64,000 nucleotides of DNA from positions 1,896,501-1,960,500 of the forward strand of contig JAJHTX010000007.1 in assembly GCA_032164295.1 (NCBI GenBank), given 5' to 3'. Position numbers and translations under genes: made by a program. Origin of the DNA: Inonotus obliquus. Lineage: Eukaryota > Basidiomycota > Agaricomycetes > Hymenochaetales > Hymenochaetaceae. Below the pieces are notes generated by a model. That model was not told the DNA's origin. It was given only the letters and a program-made list of their open reading frames with translations, and made no database searches. Numbering within the stretch: position 1 is the first letter of the stretch; the number at the start of each line of letters is the position of its first letter. This document shows, piece after piece, positions 1 through 13,142 of this stretch.

Positions 1-590
1 CCATCATCCGACCTCTCACCTCCCCTATCAAACCAACAGGCCACATTCGAATCCTTCGAGGAAACCTCGCACCAGGCGGAGCAGTAGCCAAGATAACAGG
101 AAAAGAAGGTTTAAGCTTTACTGGGAAAGCAAGAGCCTTTGATAACGAAGAAGATTTCGTTCATGCTATTGAAAGTGGTTCAATCAAGAAGGGCGAAAAG
201 ACTGTTGTGGTTTTACGATATTTAGGTCCACGTGGAGGACCTGGTATGCCTGAAATGCTTAAGCCCACTAGTTTAATCATGGGCGCTGGATTAGGACACG
301 ACGTAGCCTGTCTAACGGATGGACGATTTAGTGGAGGATCGCATGGATTCGTTATAGGACACGTCGTTCCTGAGGCTCAAGATGGTGGTCCGATTGCCTT
401 GGTTCGGGATGGAGACACTATTAGCATTGATGCTGAGAAGAATACGCTTGATGTTCTTGTTGATGAAGAGGAGTTGGTTAGGAGGAGAGCGGAGTGGAAG
501 GCTCCGCCGTTGAAAGCGAGTCAGGGGACATTGTTCAAGTACATCAAGACGGTGTCGGATGCTAGTCTAGGGTGTATTACCGATGCTTAG
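1..590 (+). CDS. ILV3: Dihydroxy-acid dehydratase, C-terminal part
   Basis: This is the 3' end of a gene that starts outside the window. The frame is open from base 3 to the TAG at 588-590, about 195 residues. It makes 2-oxo acids from dihydroxy acids in valine, isoleucine and leucine synthesis, normally in mitochondria. The ILV3/EDD C-terminal signature is clear: [20 protein letters not shown], then [14 protein letters not shown], then [16 protein letters not shown], where the Ser/Gly-rich loop helps bind substrate and Mg. There is no intron in the visible part. The gene converges on THI4 with a gap of 266 bp. Family assignment is firm; whether it is ILV3 or a sugar-acid dehydratase of the same family cannot be settled from this part alone. 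Confidence 0.93.
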   Translation, partial: IIRPLTSPIKPTGHIRILRGNLAPGGAVAKITGKEGLSFTGKARAFDNEEDFVHAIESGSIKKGEKTVVVLRYLGPRGGPGMPEMLKPTSLIMGAGLGHDVACLTDGRFSGGSHGFVIGHVVPEAQDGGPIALVRDGDTISIDAEKNTLDVLVDEEELVRRRAEWKAPPLKASQGTLFKYIKTVSDASLGCITDA

Positions 591-856
591 GAGGTTGTCT
601 ACGCGTAGTTTTGGATATATAGAGAACCAGATGCACGGAACTCTGTTCGAATTCTCTCGTCTTCTGAGGCTATCTCGCAACGGATCACAACGATCAGGAA
701 TAAGACAAGTCCGATTTTCGGCATTCGATTGATTGTATGTACGTACAGGGGATCATTTTCGTATTTGCTTCTTGGAATTTGGGAAAGAAAAGTTCAAAAC
801 TACAAGCACATGTTGTTTTTCTTCAGCTCCATCCCACGTTATCTTCTATCATCACC

Positions 857-2069
<1,213 letters not shown>

Positions 2070-2852
2070 GTCGTAGATTGATCGATATCGAACTATCGAG
2101 AGGGAGAGAGGAACGCTAGGATAGGCCTCGACTGATAAAGCGGAAGTGGAAGAGGTTCTCGAGGGCGAGGAACAGAAAGGTTAAGCCTGTGAGGGGGTAA
2201 ACCTTCAACTATCGATCCCACCTACCCGCCGTTATATAACTCCTTCAACGGAACGGGGGTGAGGAGTGTGATTGTTCGGCTCGGAATAGCTACCCGCGAT
2301 GGAAGGACTAGAATCCTCAAAAGGCCAGGAAGACCCTCAGAAGCCCAGATAGAAACATCGGGGTGGAGTCACTTGGGAGTACTTTGCTCACTTCGGCTTG
2401 TGAGAATAGTGGAATCACAGATAGATAGCCCCAGACTTAGGACCATCTTTATCCCCCAACCAATCCTATCCCAGGGCTTTCTCCGGTTGAGGAAACTAAT
2501 AGAAAGCCAAGACATAAAGATCAGTTCATCGGTTCTGCGATACGTGTATCAAGATGGAGATATGGAGAAAGTGAGGTTCTTGTGCCGTGCTCGTGGATCG
2601 TCCGTGCCTCGAGTCTCGGGTTGATACGCAGAGATTAGCTTCATGATAAGTCGGACCGTCATATATTCGACGGAGACTCTTCTCGACCGGAAGACGAATG
2701 AACGATGTGCAAAACCGCTGGAATGGTTCTCAAAGGTCCTGGAAGAATTCGACTTGAAAAACAGTGGATTGAATCAGTTCTCTAGAGCTACATCTGTGAT
2801 CCGCTACACCTCTTATTTGAATGAATTTCGTTCTTCGCTCTCTACCGGCTCT
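2070..2852. other. Intergenic: THI4 promoter and ARO7 3' flank
   Basis: The part near 2070-2260 is the THI4 upstream region, with the TATA-like box at 2232-2241. ORFs in 2259-2897 (121 and 84 codons on the plus strand) show no recognisable motif, and the second overlaps the last ARO7 exon on the other strand. I see no supported gene. Confidence 0.6.
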
Positions 2853-4017
2853 TTACGCATTCTTGCTGTTGCACAATTCTTCGATCTCTTTCTCTGATAA
2901 CCCGTCAAGACGTTGCAAGAGGTAATCCACCTTTATGAGAAAGAGATGATCTGAACATCAATCATTCAGAGAAGAGACTTGCTCACCTCCACTTCCTTCG
3001 TCAAGGGTATAATGTAATGTTCATACAATTCAACGACTCCCTCAACGTCAATCTTCCCAATTTTCACTTCCATCGCCGCCCCATTCGTCATGTTCGTCGT
3101 CGTAGGTGACGCAACGACGGGATTCCCATCCGCATCTACTTCCTGACCATACAACCTCGCCTTATTCCTTACACGTTGTAACAACCTCCTCTCCACCTCC
3201 GGCTTCGTAATCAACTCTCCCAACTTCTCTCTCACTAGCTCTATCTCCTCCTGACTCGCTCCTTCCTTCTTACTCCTCCGAATAAGTTCCACAAACGTCT
3301 TTGGATCTGCACGGAATTTGGATTCAGAGACGAATTTCCCATAATGCACTCTCTTTGATAATGCTTGAAGAATTTCTACGTCAATATTAGCAGCACTTCC
3401 ATAATTCACATCGTCCTCTCTTTCTAAATCTCCTGCTATTCCTTGTGCGCGACGGACAGCGCTCAGTTGACGTGTAGCGGTTTGAGTTATACGAGGGACG
3501 ATTGAACGGACGTAAAGAGATTTGATTGAGGCGTTTGCGTTGACTGAGTTTGGGTGTAGGAGTTTTGGATATTTGATCGGTGGGAGGAGTGGAGGGGGAA
3601 GTTGGGATAGCGGAGTGAATGGGTATTCGTCTGGGCTGGATGGGTGGCATGCATATTTCAGTCGGTTGCTTTGCATGATCTTATACTGAAGAATGTATAC
3701 CTGGTATATCTCCTCGCCTTCGCTACACCATCAAAGCAACAGCTCAATCCCAAGCACAGGTTGAGAGCAATGGAATGCCACTCACCATGAAACGACTCGG
3801 TCTCCTTCAAAAACCACTCCAACCAACTCCCCTCAAACCCAATCTCTTTCAACTCTTTCACACCACCACCATTACCAACACTCTCATAAATACTCGGATT
3901 ATGAGCAAACTGAGCACGCTCAATCAGACCGAAGATGATGGTATCTTCAAGACGGATAAGCATGGATCGAATTCGGTCGAGCGAGAGTGGATCGCCGGAG
4001 AAGAGATTTTGCTGCAT
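2853..4017 (-). CDS. ARO7: Chorismate mutase
   Basis: Converts chorismate to prephenate, the branch point to tyrosine and phenylalanine. Four exons: 3786-4017, a 22-base microexon at 3701-3722, 2987-3635 and 2853-2930. All three introns (56-65 bp) have GT-AG ends and restore frame, giving 326 residues. The fungal AroQ allosteric type is shown by [20 protein letters not shown] near the N-terminus, AKARRYTSPDEYPF across the microexon, [20 protein letters not shown] in the centre, and [19 protein letters not shown] at the end. It is longer than yeast Aro7 (256 residues), mainly through extra loops including a Thr/Asn-rich insertion before the last helices. The start is set at [13 protein letters not shown] because LSLDRIR begins the conserved region; an in-frame ATG further upstream at 4146 would add 43 unlikely residues. 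Confidence 0.95.
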
Positions 4018-4684
4018 CGTGAATGATTGATTGGAAGGATGGGATTGAGGTGAGGTCTGATGAGTGTAAGAGGAAGGGGAGTAGTTATATACACAGTGAA
4101 CGAGGAAGCAAGTAGTAAGGAATGTGCGCGGCCGCAAACGTCGCAATAACCATTATTACAACAAGAATAATACTGTTCATTCCGGCCCAAGAGCGCACTT
4201 CGGTCGCTGCTTCAGATTACTTATGAGTCAGGTAATTGCTGGTAAACAAATCTTCGTTCCAAATTGATAATTGATCAACAGCCGTCCAGACATACAAAAA
4301 CCAAACCTTACTATGTAATAATAACCAGGATAACAAAAAATAACACAATCAAATAAAGATGAAGGAAAGGAATAGAGTGAGCGACGATGGAGCGTGTTAT
4401 CCTTCTCTCCGTCAAGAGAAAGGCGAAAGGAAATATCAAGGGAGATGAAAGGTAAAAAAAGGAAGGAACGGGGGCCACCGGGTATATCCATAGCACGGAA
4501 CAGAAGTTGGAAATCATGTTGAACCAATAATGCAGTCAGCAGCACAGCAGAGGTGAAAGGTTACGTTCATAGGGGGTGAAATCTTAAGAGAGTCATCGAG
4601 ACGAACGAGTTAGAAAAGTTAACGGGCAACCAGTCAGATGTGGCAAGAAGTGGTAACGGGCAATTATACACGAATGAAATGAAA
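4018..4684. other. Intergenic: ARO7 promoter and septin-like gene 3' flank
   Basis: Both flanking genes are on the minus strand, so this stretch holds the ARO7 promoter and the 3' untranslated region of the septin-like gene. ORFs of 68-105 codons on the minus strand at 4228-4545 have no recognisable motif. Nothing else is supported. Confidence 0.6.
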
Positions 4685-7014
4685 TCAGAGTCCAAGATCT
4701 ACACACTGTATTAGTAGGTTGTATATTCAGATGGATAGCGGACTCACCTTCCAGCAATCGCTTGCGATCCTCATCACTGATGTTTCTTGTTGCCCTCCGG
4801 GCAAGTAACTTCTCAGTTCGATATTTCTCGTATAGAACTTCCTTCGTAGTCATTTTCAATACCTGTCCCATTTCAATTCGCATCAGCACACGCTCCCCCG
4901 TGAAGCTCGATGACAGAAAACGCACCTTGAAGTGGGTAGTAAGAATCGCAGTTCTCAACGCCGCAAAGTCACAATGCTCAGGCTCGAGCACATCAACGGT
5001 GCCCCACCTGAACCTCCGCGTGAACACTCCCTTCAAATCTCTCGGTGGACCGACGCTATACGGCAAATGCTCAACAGATGGGGACTTGAGTGTCGTAGGC
5101 GACGTCACAGTTGGTGTCGCACTCCCTTTCTCATGTTCATCATCCGACCCTCCGATCGCACTATCCGTGGCATCGCCATTCTGTGTTACAGGAGTGTGCG
5201 GATATGCGCTACTTTCCATCGAGTATGTAGCAGAAACAGGTCGGAGAGGTGGAGGGGCTTTGAGTGCACGACGAACGCGTCCTGTTTGTTCGGGCATGAT
5301 CACCGCGAAGGGCATTACATCCGTCATCTGTCCCACGCGACCGGCAAAGTATCCTGCACCAAAACGAACATATGCCAGGCTATCTGGATCCGTCGCGTCA
5401 AGCGGAACAGGGACGCGCTTATCCTCTGCGCTTGCCTCAAGCCTCGAGCGTGATGTCGAGCGTGTCGACAAACTACGCTTTGGATTCAGCTTGATGACCG
5501 GACGAGAACGTCTCTCTTCTTCCTCGCTCTCTTCGCCTCCGAAACCCTCATCCGTCTGAGATCCACTCCCGTTGCCATTCGTCGTCTCATGACTCTCAGC
5601 GCTCTCGTCTACACTAATTGACCTGGCATGCCCATTTACTGCTTCCTCTTCAATCTTTGGAGTCCCGAAGACACCAAATCCAAGCTTCGCATTCGCCAAG
5701 TCCCTCCGAATAGCTTGCTTTGCAGCATGCAGTTTTTCATCCGTCAAAAGATCGGATCGAGCGATGATAGGAAGTACGTTAACGCGTTCCGAAAGCCTGC
5801 GTATAATTCGCAAGTCGACGGGACTCATTGTCAACTTATCCTGATCTTCAACGGAAGGACTGACATCAACCACCGAGGAAACTGGCGAACAATCAACGTT
5901 AATCAAATTCATCAATAACACATAGTTTTAACCTCTTGATTACGTACTTTGGATGCGGAAAGGCGTGGAAGTAGCAGCCTTGCGCTCCGCCGGAGTCATG
6001 AGTGTTTCCGGATCAATCGTGTAGATACACCTTTTGATTATCAGAGTTTAGCGCTAAAAATGAATGGCGGAGGAAATTATTATGACACACAGATGGACAT
6101 GCTGGTCGCCTTTGCTCTTTCGTACAACTTTGGATTCCTAGGACATCATTTAGGCTCATATGCATACACTTTGACGCGGAGAGTAACACACCTCGTCCAT
6201 GGTATCTGCATACTGAAGATCAAGATATTTTATGATACCCGATACCTGCCTCTCCAGCTTCAACTCGTGACCGTCCTGGAAGTCCAGTCCTGGCGTGTCG
6301 ATTACAGACAGCAAAATGCGGTCAAAACGTGACTCGCATATTTCCACGCAGGCCGTATCAATATGATCTGTCCTCTTGGCACTGTTTCGGAGGAAACGGT
6401 CCATTGAGGACCGTTGTTCGGCTGTAGCACTTGGCGAGATATCCGCAGTGTCGACCAACAGGCGGAGAAGGGAGCTCTGTGGCAGACATGTGAGAATGCG
6501 TTCAGCCACAGTAAAACAAGCCACGCACCTTTCCTGTCCCCTGCGCGCCGGCGACCATTAAGTTGAACGTAGGAGCTACGCGCTTCCGCTGGCTGTGACT
6601 ATGTCTCGTCTTCGTCGAGTGCGGCGTCGTAGCGCGTTCGTGAGGTTTGGTTCCGAATGATGAAGGTGGGTGGCCAGACCTAGACATGTACAAAGACGCT
6701 ATGGTCCCTGCCGAACGTACGTCTTCGCGTCCATTCCCGGCCGCAGACCTGCTACTGATCGAGCCGCGGAACGGACGGTGAAATGGTATGACAACATTTC
6801 CCTCTGGTGCAGAGAATGACACTTTTGCTGCACCCGGCGGAATGGGTGCCCCAGGCGGTGTTTGACGGATGGACGCGACGTCGACGAGCTCGGAGGGCCA
6901 AGCGACGCCCTGGGAGGACATCTCGGGCAATGAGGGCGACATACGAACAACATGCTGATTTTCATCGCCTCTTCCCTTTTTCTTTGAAGACCGTGAGCCG
7001 AAGCCGAGTACCAT
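4685..7014 (-). CDS. Septin-type G-domain protein (paralogue 1)
   Basis: A septin-like GTPase of the divergent type seen in basidiomycetes. Inferred exons: 6529-7014, 6192-6476, 6091-6137, 5948-6030, 4926-5881, 4748-4862 and 4685-4698, giving about 661 residues with frame kept at every junction. A charged, low-complexity N-terminus of about 150 residues precedes the P-loop GAQGTGKSSLLRLL, which is split by an intron after the Lys. The switch motif is DTPGLDF and the G4-like motif is VNVLPIIARSDLLTDEK, where canonical septins have AKAD. The small third exon, ESKVVRKSKGDQHVHL, joins to CIYTIDPETL. A long acidic insertion follows, then RRFRWGTVDVLEPEHCDF, the septin unique-element region. The last exon codes only four residues and stop. 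Likely binds GTP and may assemble with septins, which is inference. A paralogue lies 9.7 kb away at 16759-19512. Confidence 0.82.
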
Positions 7015-7444
7015 TCTTGACGAAGACCCAAGGAGCTAACGGATGGTGAGAGTGGTGAGAGACCGTGGCAGAGCCTCAATAAGATAAACACAAGAAAGGC
7101 AGTAAAGCCGGCACAGCCAGAGTAAGTTGAGTTGGTAAGTTGAAGTTTCAGCAATGTACGATGGCCAGCTTGCCCGCTTTAGCGTATTAGACGTTGCTCT
7201 TGGTGCTGGTAAGATGGTGGACGCTCTGTCGCCAGCAGCAACGCCGTGGAAAGTGAACGAAAAGATGGAAAATAAACTGAGAATAACGGGCAAATCAGCG
7301 TGAGACTTGAGTACAAAGACTAGATCCGTTTGTAATCGTGGGTAATACCTGCTATGTTTAGAACAATAGGAACCACATTGGTCGCTAAGGAACAAGTTAT
7401 AGTCGTTTCACACTTTGTTACATTGAAGCATATAAATTACACGT
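7015..7444. other. Intergenic: septin-like promoter, mccB 3' flank
   Basis: The septin-like start is at 7014 and the carboxylase stop at 7445, both on the minus strand. ORFs here are antisense or short, without motifs. Confidence 0.55.
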
Positions 7445-9770
7445 TCACATTCGGAACACGCCAAAGCCTCGTCCATCACCATCCCACGTCGTATTCTCGG
7501 ATCCAACAGTCTTGCCATCTTTCCGTCTCCGTCGACCAAGTCCAAGAGCGAGCCCAAGTACATCACGCGTATCAGTCGGTCGAATAATCCCATCATCCCA
7601 TAGTCTCGCAGTTGAATAGTAAGCAGTCGACTGAGATTCTATCTCGGCAGCCAGTGCAGAGTGTTGGTTTGGGTCTCTGTAGAGATGCACAGCAAAGCTC
7701 ATCAGGATCTAGGTACAGTTCACGAAGACAAACGCACTTTGATACGGTGGTCATCACTTGTGAAAGTTGCTGTGAACCCATAACGGATACTTTAGCGTTT
7801 GGCCACATCCACAGGAACCGCGGTGAGTACTGTCGGAGGCATTTTTCCTCGTTTCAATAACGTGCAAGGATATCGTTAATTAGTAAACGCACCGCTCTTC
7901 CACACATTCCTGCATGAATGGATTGATATCAGTAAGGTAGAAGGGACATCTCCTAAGAAAAGACCGACCATAGTTTCCCGCACCAAAGCTACCGCCAACT
8001 ACAACCGTATACTTTGGCACATCAGCACAAGCAACGGCTCGTACCATCTTCGCACCATCTTTCGCAATACCCCCTCGCTCAGCCTTGGAACCAACCATAT
8101 AACCTGAAGGTCCAATCAATATCTTGTTTATCATAACCAAGAGGAATGGGGCGGAAATAGCTCACCAGTAACGTTCACCAAAAACACTAGAGGAATTCCG
8201 CGCTGTGAGCATAGTTCAATAAAATGCGTCGCCTTCAGCGCGGACGGAGAGAACAAAATCCCATTGTTTGTAAGTATACCAACAGGTGATCCATGAATTG
8301 ACGCAAAGCCAGTGACGAGAGTCTCGCCATACGTGCGTTTGAATTCCCGAAAGCGTGAACCATCAACAATGCGGGCAATCACATCCCGCATATCAAATGC
8401 TTGTCTAACATCCGTACCCACGATACCATGCAATTCGGAGGGAGGGTAAAGGGGAGGATCTGCGGAAGTGCCCAATGTTGAATCCTCACTATCAAAATCT
8501 GGACCTAGATCTGCGACGCATTCTCTGGCACGTTGTATCCCTTCTTCGTCGCTGCTAACGAGATAATCCACTACGCCGCTCTCACGCGCGTGCATGTCTC
8601 CACCACCTAAGGTTTCATCATCTACCTCTTCGCCTGTTGCAGCGCGGACTAACGGAGGTCCGGCAAGGAATATGTGGCCTTGCTTCCGAACAATGATCGT
8701 CTGGTCAGACATAGCGGGAACATACGCTCCACCTATATTAAGCTTATAAATAAGCCAACGAATTGAAAGGACTACCGCCGTACCTGCAACGGAGATTCCG
8801 TGGACTACGGATATTTGCGGTATTCGAAGAGCAGACATCTGGGCCTGAAGCGGGTAGCGAACTCGGTGAGCCAAAGATACCGTTCAGAGGTGAAGGTACG
8901 AGCGGCATTACCATGTTGTAGAAGATCCTTCCAAAGTGCTCTCTATCCGGGAACACCTATAGAAGCGAAACGGGAAACTAAGCATGTGAGAACAACACCG
9001 AAGCATTCGAGCTTGCATTAGCTTGATGCGGTAAGGCAGCACCGCCAGACTCAACTAAATGAACGACCAATCAGTCACGCTAAGCAGTGAAGAGGACTTC
9101 CGCACTTACCAAGGTATACACAAGGTAGTCGATTCTCCCTAGCAATTTCTTGCGCTCGAAGATGCTTCTTCACCTACTTACTCCTTCATCTAGGCACATC
9201 ACCACGGACTTGAGACATTACTCACTGTCAACGGGTAGTACGAGCCGCCCTTAACCGTCGGATCGTTAATGACTACCATACACTCTCTTCCCGAGATACG
9301 ACCAATTCCAGTTATCATCCCTGCACCCGGAACGACATCGTTCCCATACACTTCATATGCAGCAAGTGGTGAGAGCTCTAGGAACGGTGATCCCGGATCT
9401 AACAGTGCCGCAAGGCTTCAACCAGAAGATGGGAAATATTGTGAATACTTGAGAACACTGAAGGAAGCACGACAACATACCGCTCCCGAGGCAACATCTT
9501 CCCCTTCCTACGCATCCTATCCGCAGCCTTCTCACCGCCTCCCAGCCTCGCCCGTGCGAGCTTGGCCTCCAAACTTTCCACTAGCGCATCCATGCCTCCC
9601 TTCTTGTCAATGAATTCTGAAGAAGCATGAGAAACGAGTGAGGGCAGGACATCTGCGCTAAAGTATCTTCTAGTGGTAGCTTGGAGGTAGTATGCACTTG
9701 TGCTTGAGCCTTCTCGACTAGGTATGCACCTGCATGTACATCGACGCGATAATAGACGTCTTGCTAGCAT
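7445..9770 (-). CDS. mccB: Methylcrotonoyl-CoA carboxylase beta subunit, mitochondrial
   Basis: Carboxyltransferase subunit of the biotin enzyme for leucine breakdown. Eleven exons read by homology and frame: 9481-9770, 9226-9415, 9110-9173, 9017-9054, 8912-8956, 8784-8844, 8166-8732, 7969-8103, 7893-7909, 7738-7829 and 7445-7676, in total 576 residues. The N-terminus [14 protein letters not shown] is Arg-rich as expected for mitochondrial import. Diagnostic stretches: [80 protein letters not shown] and [15 protein letters not shown]. The last favours MCC beta over propionyl-CoA carboxylase. Odd points: exon 9 is 17 bases, and the intron after exon 4 seems to start with GC (AAT|GCAAGC), because that join gives an ungapped [13 protein letters not shown]. 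Confidence 0.93.
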
Positions 9771-12700
9771 CTCCCGAGTATGTCTTGACAACTTGGAATG
9801 GGAGGAGTGTAAGACGGGTGACACCACGAAGTGTAACGTGCGCGTGACCGTAGATCTTGCATCGGAACATAACACAGCCACCGGCTCTATTCTTACCTCC
9901 CTTGTCTTGCCACTCACAAGCACATAATCCGAGCTAATTCCCCGCATACATTGGAGAACTATCTAGGCTGCAGTGCTATCGAGCTAAACTGATAACTCAT
10001 ACTAGATTAACTGTTGTCGAAATGAGTTCAGGCTCAAGAAATATCTCTGTCAGCGACTTTCCAACTCCATCCAGGTACATGTATTTGCTCACAGAGGCCT
10101 CTGCACCAACAGACCTATCTCACGCTATCTTCCAGAGAATGAGCGCTCTTGTCATCCTCCGATACATATTTACAAGTCCGCAACCCTCCAAGACGACAAG
10201 TCTTCAAGAACAAATCCACGCGGTCACGGAAGTACCGGAGCAGGAAAGCCCGTTCAGTTTCCGCGTTTTGAAGTCCCCGTCATCTCTGCGTATGACAAAA
10301 AGAGGCAAAGCACGGTTCTTTGCTGCGCGAAGGTCGCTTAACTTGACCCCTGAACTTTCTCATGCCCCTCTTCTTGTGCCACGTCGCAACATTTTTGACT
10401 CGAGGGAAAGAGTGAGCTTGTTTCTATCACTGCTTCGTATTTCATATGGCATAAGCGACACTCGGCGGTATTCCTTGTATAGCCCTAGATGATCAAACCC
10501 CAGAGGTAAAGCACTTTTTGTAGCTGTGGGAACACAGGTCTCTGTACCACTGGGCCGGAATGCGGCCACTGACAGCTCCCACCGGGAAGGACTGACTGGT
10601 AAGCGCTATGAGGAACTTCTTCCATTCCTGAGTGCGTCTTCTAGGTTCTGGTTTCTATTGGTGAGTCACTTGAAAACATCCCTCTATCGGCTTTTCTGAA
10701 TTCCGGCCGGGACTGTTCAGTTCCGAGCGGGAATTGCGGGTCTGTTCAAAACATACCATGGCGACATGTTGGCTTGCTTCTTGTGTGCCGGTCTTCCCGG
10801 TCGCGCTACCGAGGACCCACGGTACGGCCCGTTCCGGGCGGTAAGACCGGCTCGGCTCGGTTAGCCGTTGTCTATCTTTATCCCGACCCGGTTCTGCCTC
10901 CGTGCCTCCGGATCAGTAGATCCGATCTTGGATTGACGCCGTTCATCCGTCTCCGACCTCCGCCATTCCGGATAATTCGGATGGTCAAATTCATTGTAAA
11001 TCAATTGGCATATAATTGTCAATCACGGAATGGTGTATCCGACCAAGTGAACATTTTTGGACTTCCGAGTTCTCATGTCTGCGAGGCCTCGGCAGATGAT
11101 GATGATGATGCACAAAGCAAAGAATATTTTCGAGTCTTCTTTGCAGGATATGGCGTAGATATTGTATGTGTTCTGGCGCATCTTCCGACCTTCGGAGGTT
11201 CTAACGTTTCACGGGCTAGATTACACTCCTAGAAGCTCCGATAACGCATGCCTCGCGCCCTCTCCGTCCCTTCATCTTAAGTACAAAATCCACCCTTTCT
11301 TCCAGTGCAATTCAATCGATTATACAGTACGACATCAAATTAATCTAGCCCTTCGTTCTCCGAGAACCTTTTCTTGCTCTCCGCCCGACGACCATTCGAC
11401 TTCTTTTCAAATTCCATCCCTCGCACCTTCCGATTCTACGGTCATCTAGAATCAGTTTATCCTGTCCTCGTTACTGGTGTCTCCTCAGGTAACCGCTTCA
11501 TACTCCGACCTTCATCTTTCGTTCTTCATTTGACCCCAAACGTCCAATTACGTCGACACTCATGATCCCAAGTCAAGCAACATCATCGTGGCTAGTGGCT
11601 ATAAGCAAAGATAGGCCCCCACTTAATCCTTTCTTGATGACAGGCACACAGCCTTCATGCGGACCAAACGTTTAAGACGAAGACTAGGGATAGATAAGTC
11701 AAGATGCGAGCGTCTCAGCTGACGTCCCTTTATCGAATCAAAAATTTCAAGCAAGGGAATATTGTCGGTTCCCCTTCCTTCTGCTTCTTGCTTCCTGCTA
11801 CCTTGACGACCCTCATGACATTCTCCTAGCTCCACCATACACTATTCTCCATCACCACGAGTCCAATTACATAGCATCTTCACGAACCATGCGCTTCTAC
11901 TGACCCCATCCCGAAGTCCGAAGTTCAAGACTAGCCTATCATAGGTATTTTAGTCCTTCTTTTTCCGTCTCACTTCCTTCCTCCCCCTTCTTCGTGCCTT
12001 CTTCCTTCCTTCTCCCAGTGGTCCCCTGTTTCGCTTCCTCGTTTCCTTGTCCTTGTTTCTCCGTTTCTCCGTTTCTCCGTTCCCTTGTTTCATTTCGATC
12101 TGTTGCGTAGCATTGTGGTTTATTGCACTAACACACCTTTATCCTATTCATTCACTCACAAAACATCCGGCGTTCTTGTTCTTGTTTCTCTTCCTCTTCC
12201 TCTTCCATCCCGTCTTTTTGCCTCCGAGATTCCAACCACTTATCCGTTAATGCCTATGATACCTGTGAATGTAGCCGCCGCAGTCGTGACACGTTGGTGC
12301 GAATCCGAGCGCTCGGCACGGGCATTGCGGGCTACGTATCTGATAAGTATATAACCTAGAAGACGCCCTGTGGGAGTTGGAAGCCGAAGTCAAGAGGCGG
12401 TGCTGATAATTCGTACGTACGATAGCAAGTGTCTACAAAGAATGGGGTAATAATTACTTCAGTTCAGTGTGAAAAGCTAGTACGGTACATTCGTTCCATC
12501 AATCAACGCCCAATACGACCAGTATAGAATAGACTCTCGTTGACGGGATTTACTTCGACAGAACATCGGGATATGCTAGTAAGAAACAAGGAGAAGGAAA
12601 AGAGAGCGAGAGTAAAGTCCGAATATGCAATTGCCTTTAGAGTGTGAGGCTGTATGTGTGGAGTGGGCTTTGATGGGTATAACTACCATGGGATGGATGA

Positions 12701-13142
12701 CAAATGAGATTGGTTTATGAAGATATTTGGAAGAGGGTCCTATGACATCAATTACGAAAGAACAGAGACGCGGAGAACAGAGAACAGAGAACAAGGAACA
12801 AAGGACAGAAGAGAAATGACTAGAAAACAGAAAACAGACGACAATACACAGATGGACAGACGACAAAACGGACTTGAAGACAGTTCTAGGATAGACAAGG
12901 AAAGAAAACCAATGATAGCATCTACAAAAGAATCCCAAAGACAAAATAACAGACACAAATGTAATGCAGCAGGATAGTGTTCGGCAGATAACAGGGAGAA
13001 AATGCTTTTTCGGTTTAATGATTAACAGGGAAATGTTGCTTTATTTCGTTTCGTTTCGTTTTCGTTCATTTCGTTCGTTTTCGTTGCTCTCTTGCATCGA
13101 AATGCAATGCGTTTTTGTCACTTTCACAAGTGCGCAAGTGCC
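9771..13142. other. Gene-poor 3.4 kb between mccB and the Zn2Cys6 gene
   Basis: No gene could be supported. On the minus strand at about 10128-10290 a 54-codon stretch reads TERAFLLRYFRDRVDLF, faintly like the start of a fungal transcription-factor middle domain, but a stop lies just upstream and no acceptor restores it, so at most it is a remnant. From about 11960 to 12230 the plus strand is strongly C/T-rich, like promoters of expressed genes in fungi. It leads to a 34-codon ORF at 12249-12353 (MPMIPVNVAAAVVTRW...) with no homology I know. The 12.5-13.1 kb part is the likely 3' untranslated region of the Zn2Cys6 gene. Confidence 0.45.
12766..13090. repeat. Simple-sequence tracts (GAACA-type and TTTCG-type)
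   Basis: An imperfect purine-rich repeat of AGAACAG units runs through about 12766-12860, and TTTCG/TTCGTT units run through about 13040-13090. Both lie in the 3' flank of the Zn2Cys6 gene. They are microsatellite-like with no further structure seen. Confidence 0.7.

Noticed and set aside
2070..2260. TPP riboswitch upstream of THI4
   Set aside because: Neither strand shows the conserved CTGAGA and the second conserved aptamer arm in order; only a TATA-like box is visible.
4762..5559. 265-codon plus-strand ORF
   Set aside because: Exact antisense of the septin-like coding exon with its conserved motifs; a shadow of that gene's codon bias.
10022..10492. 156-codon plus-strand ORF upstream of mccB
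   Set aside because: No motif and mixed composition. The opposite strand has protein-like fragments in several frames with stops, so neither strand supports a gene.
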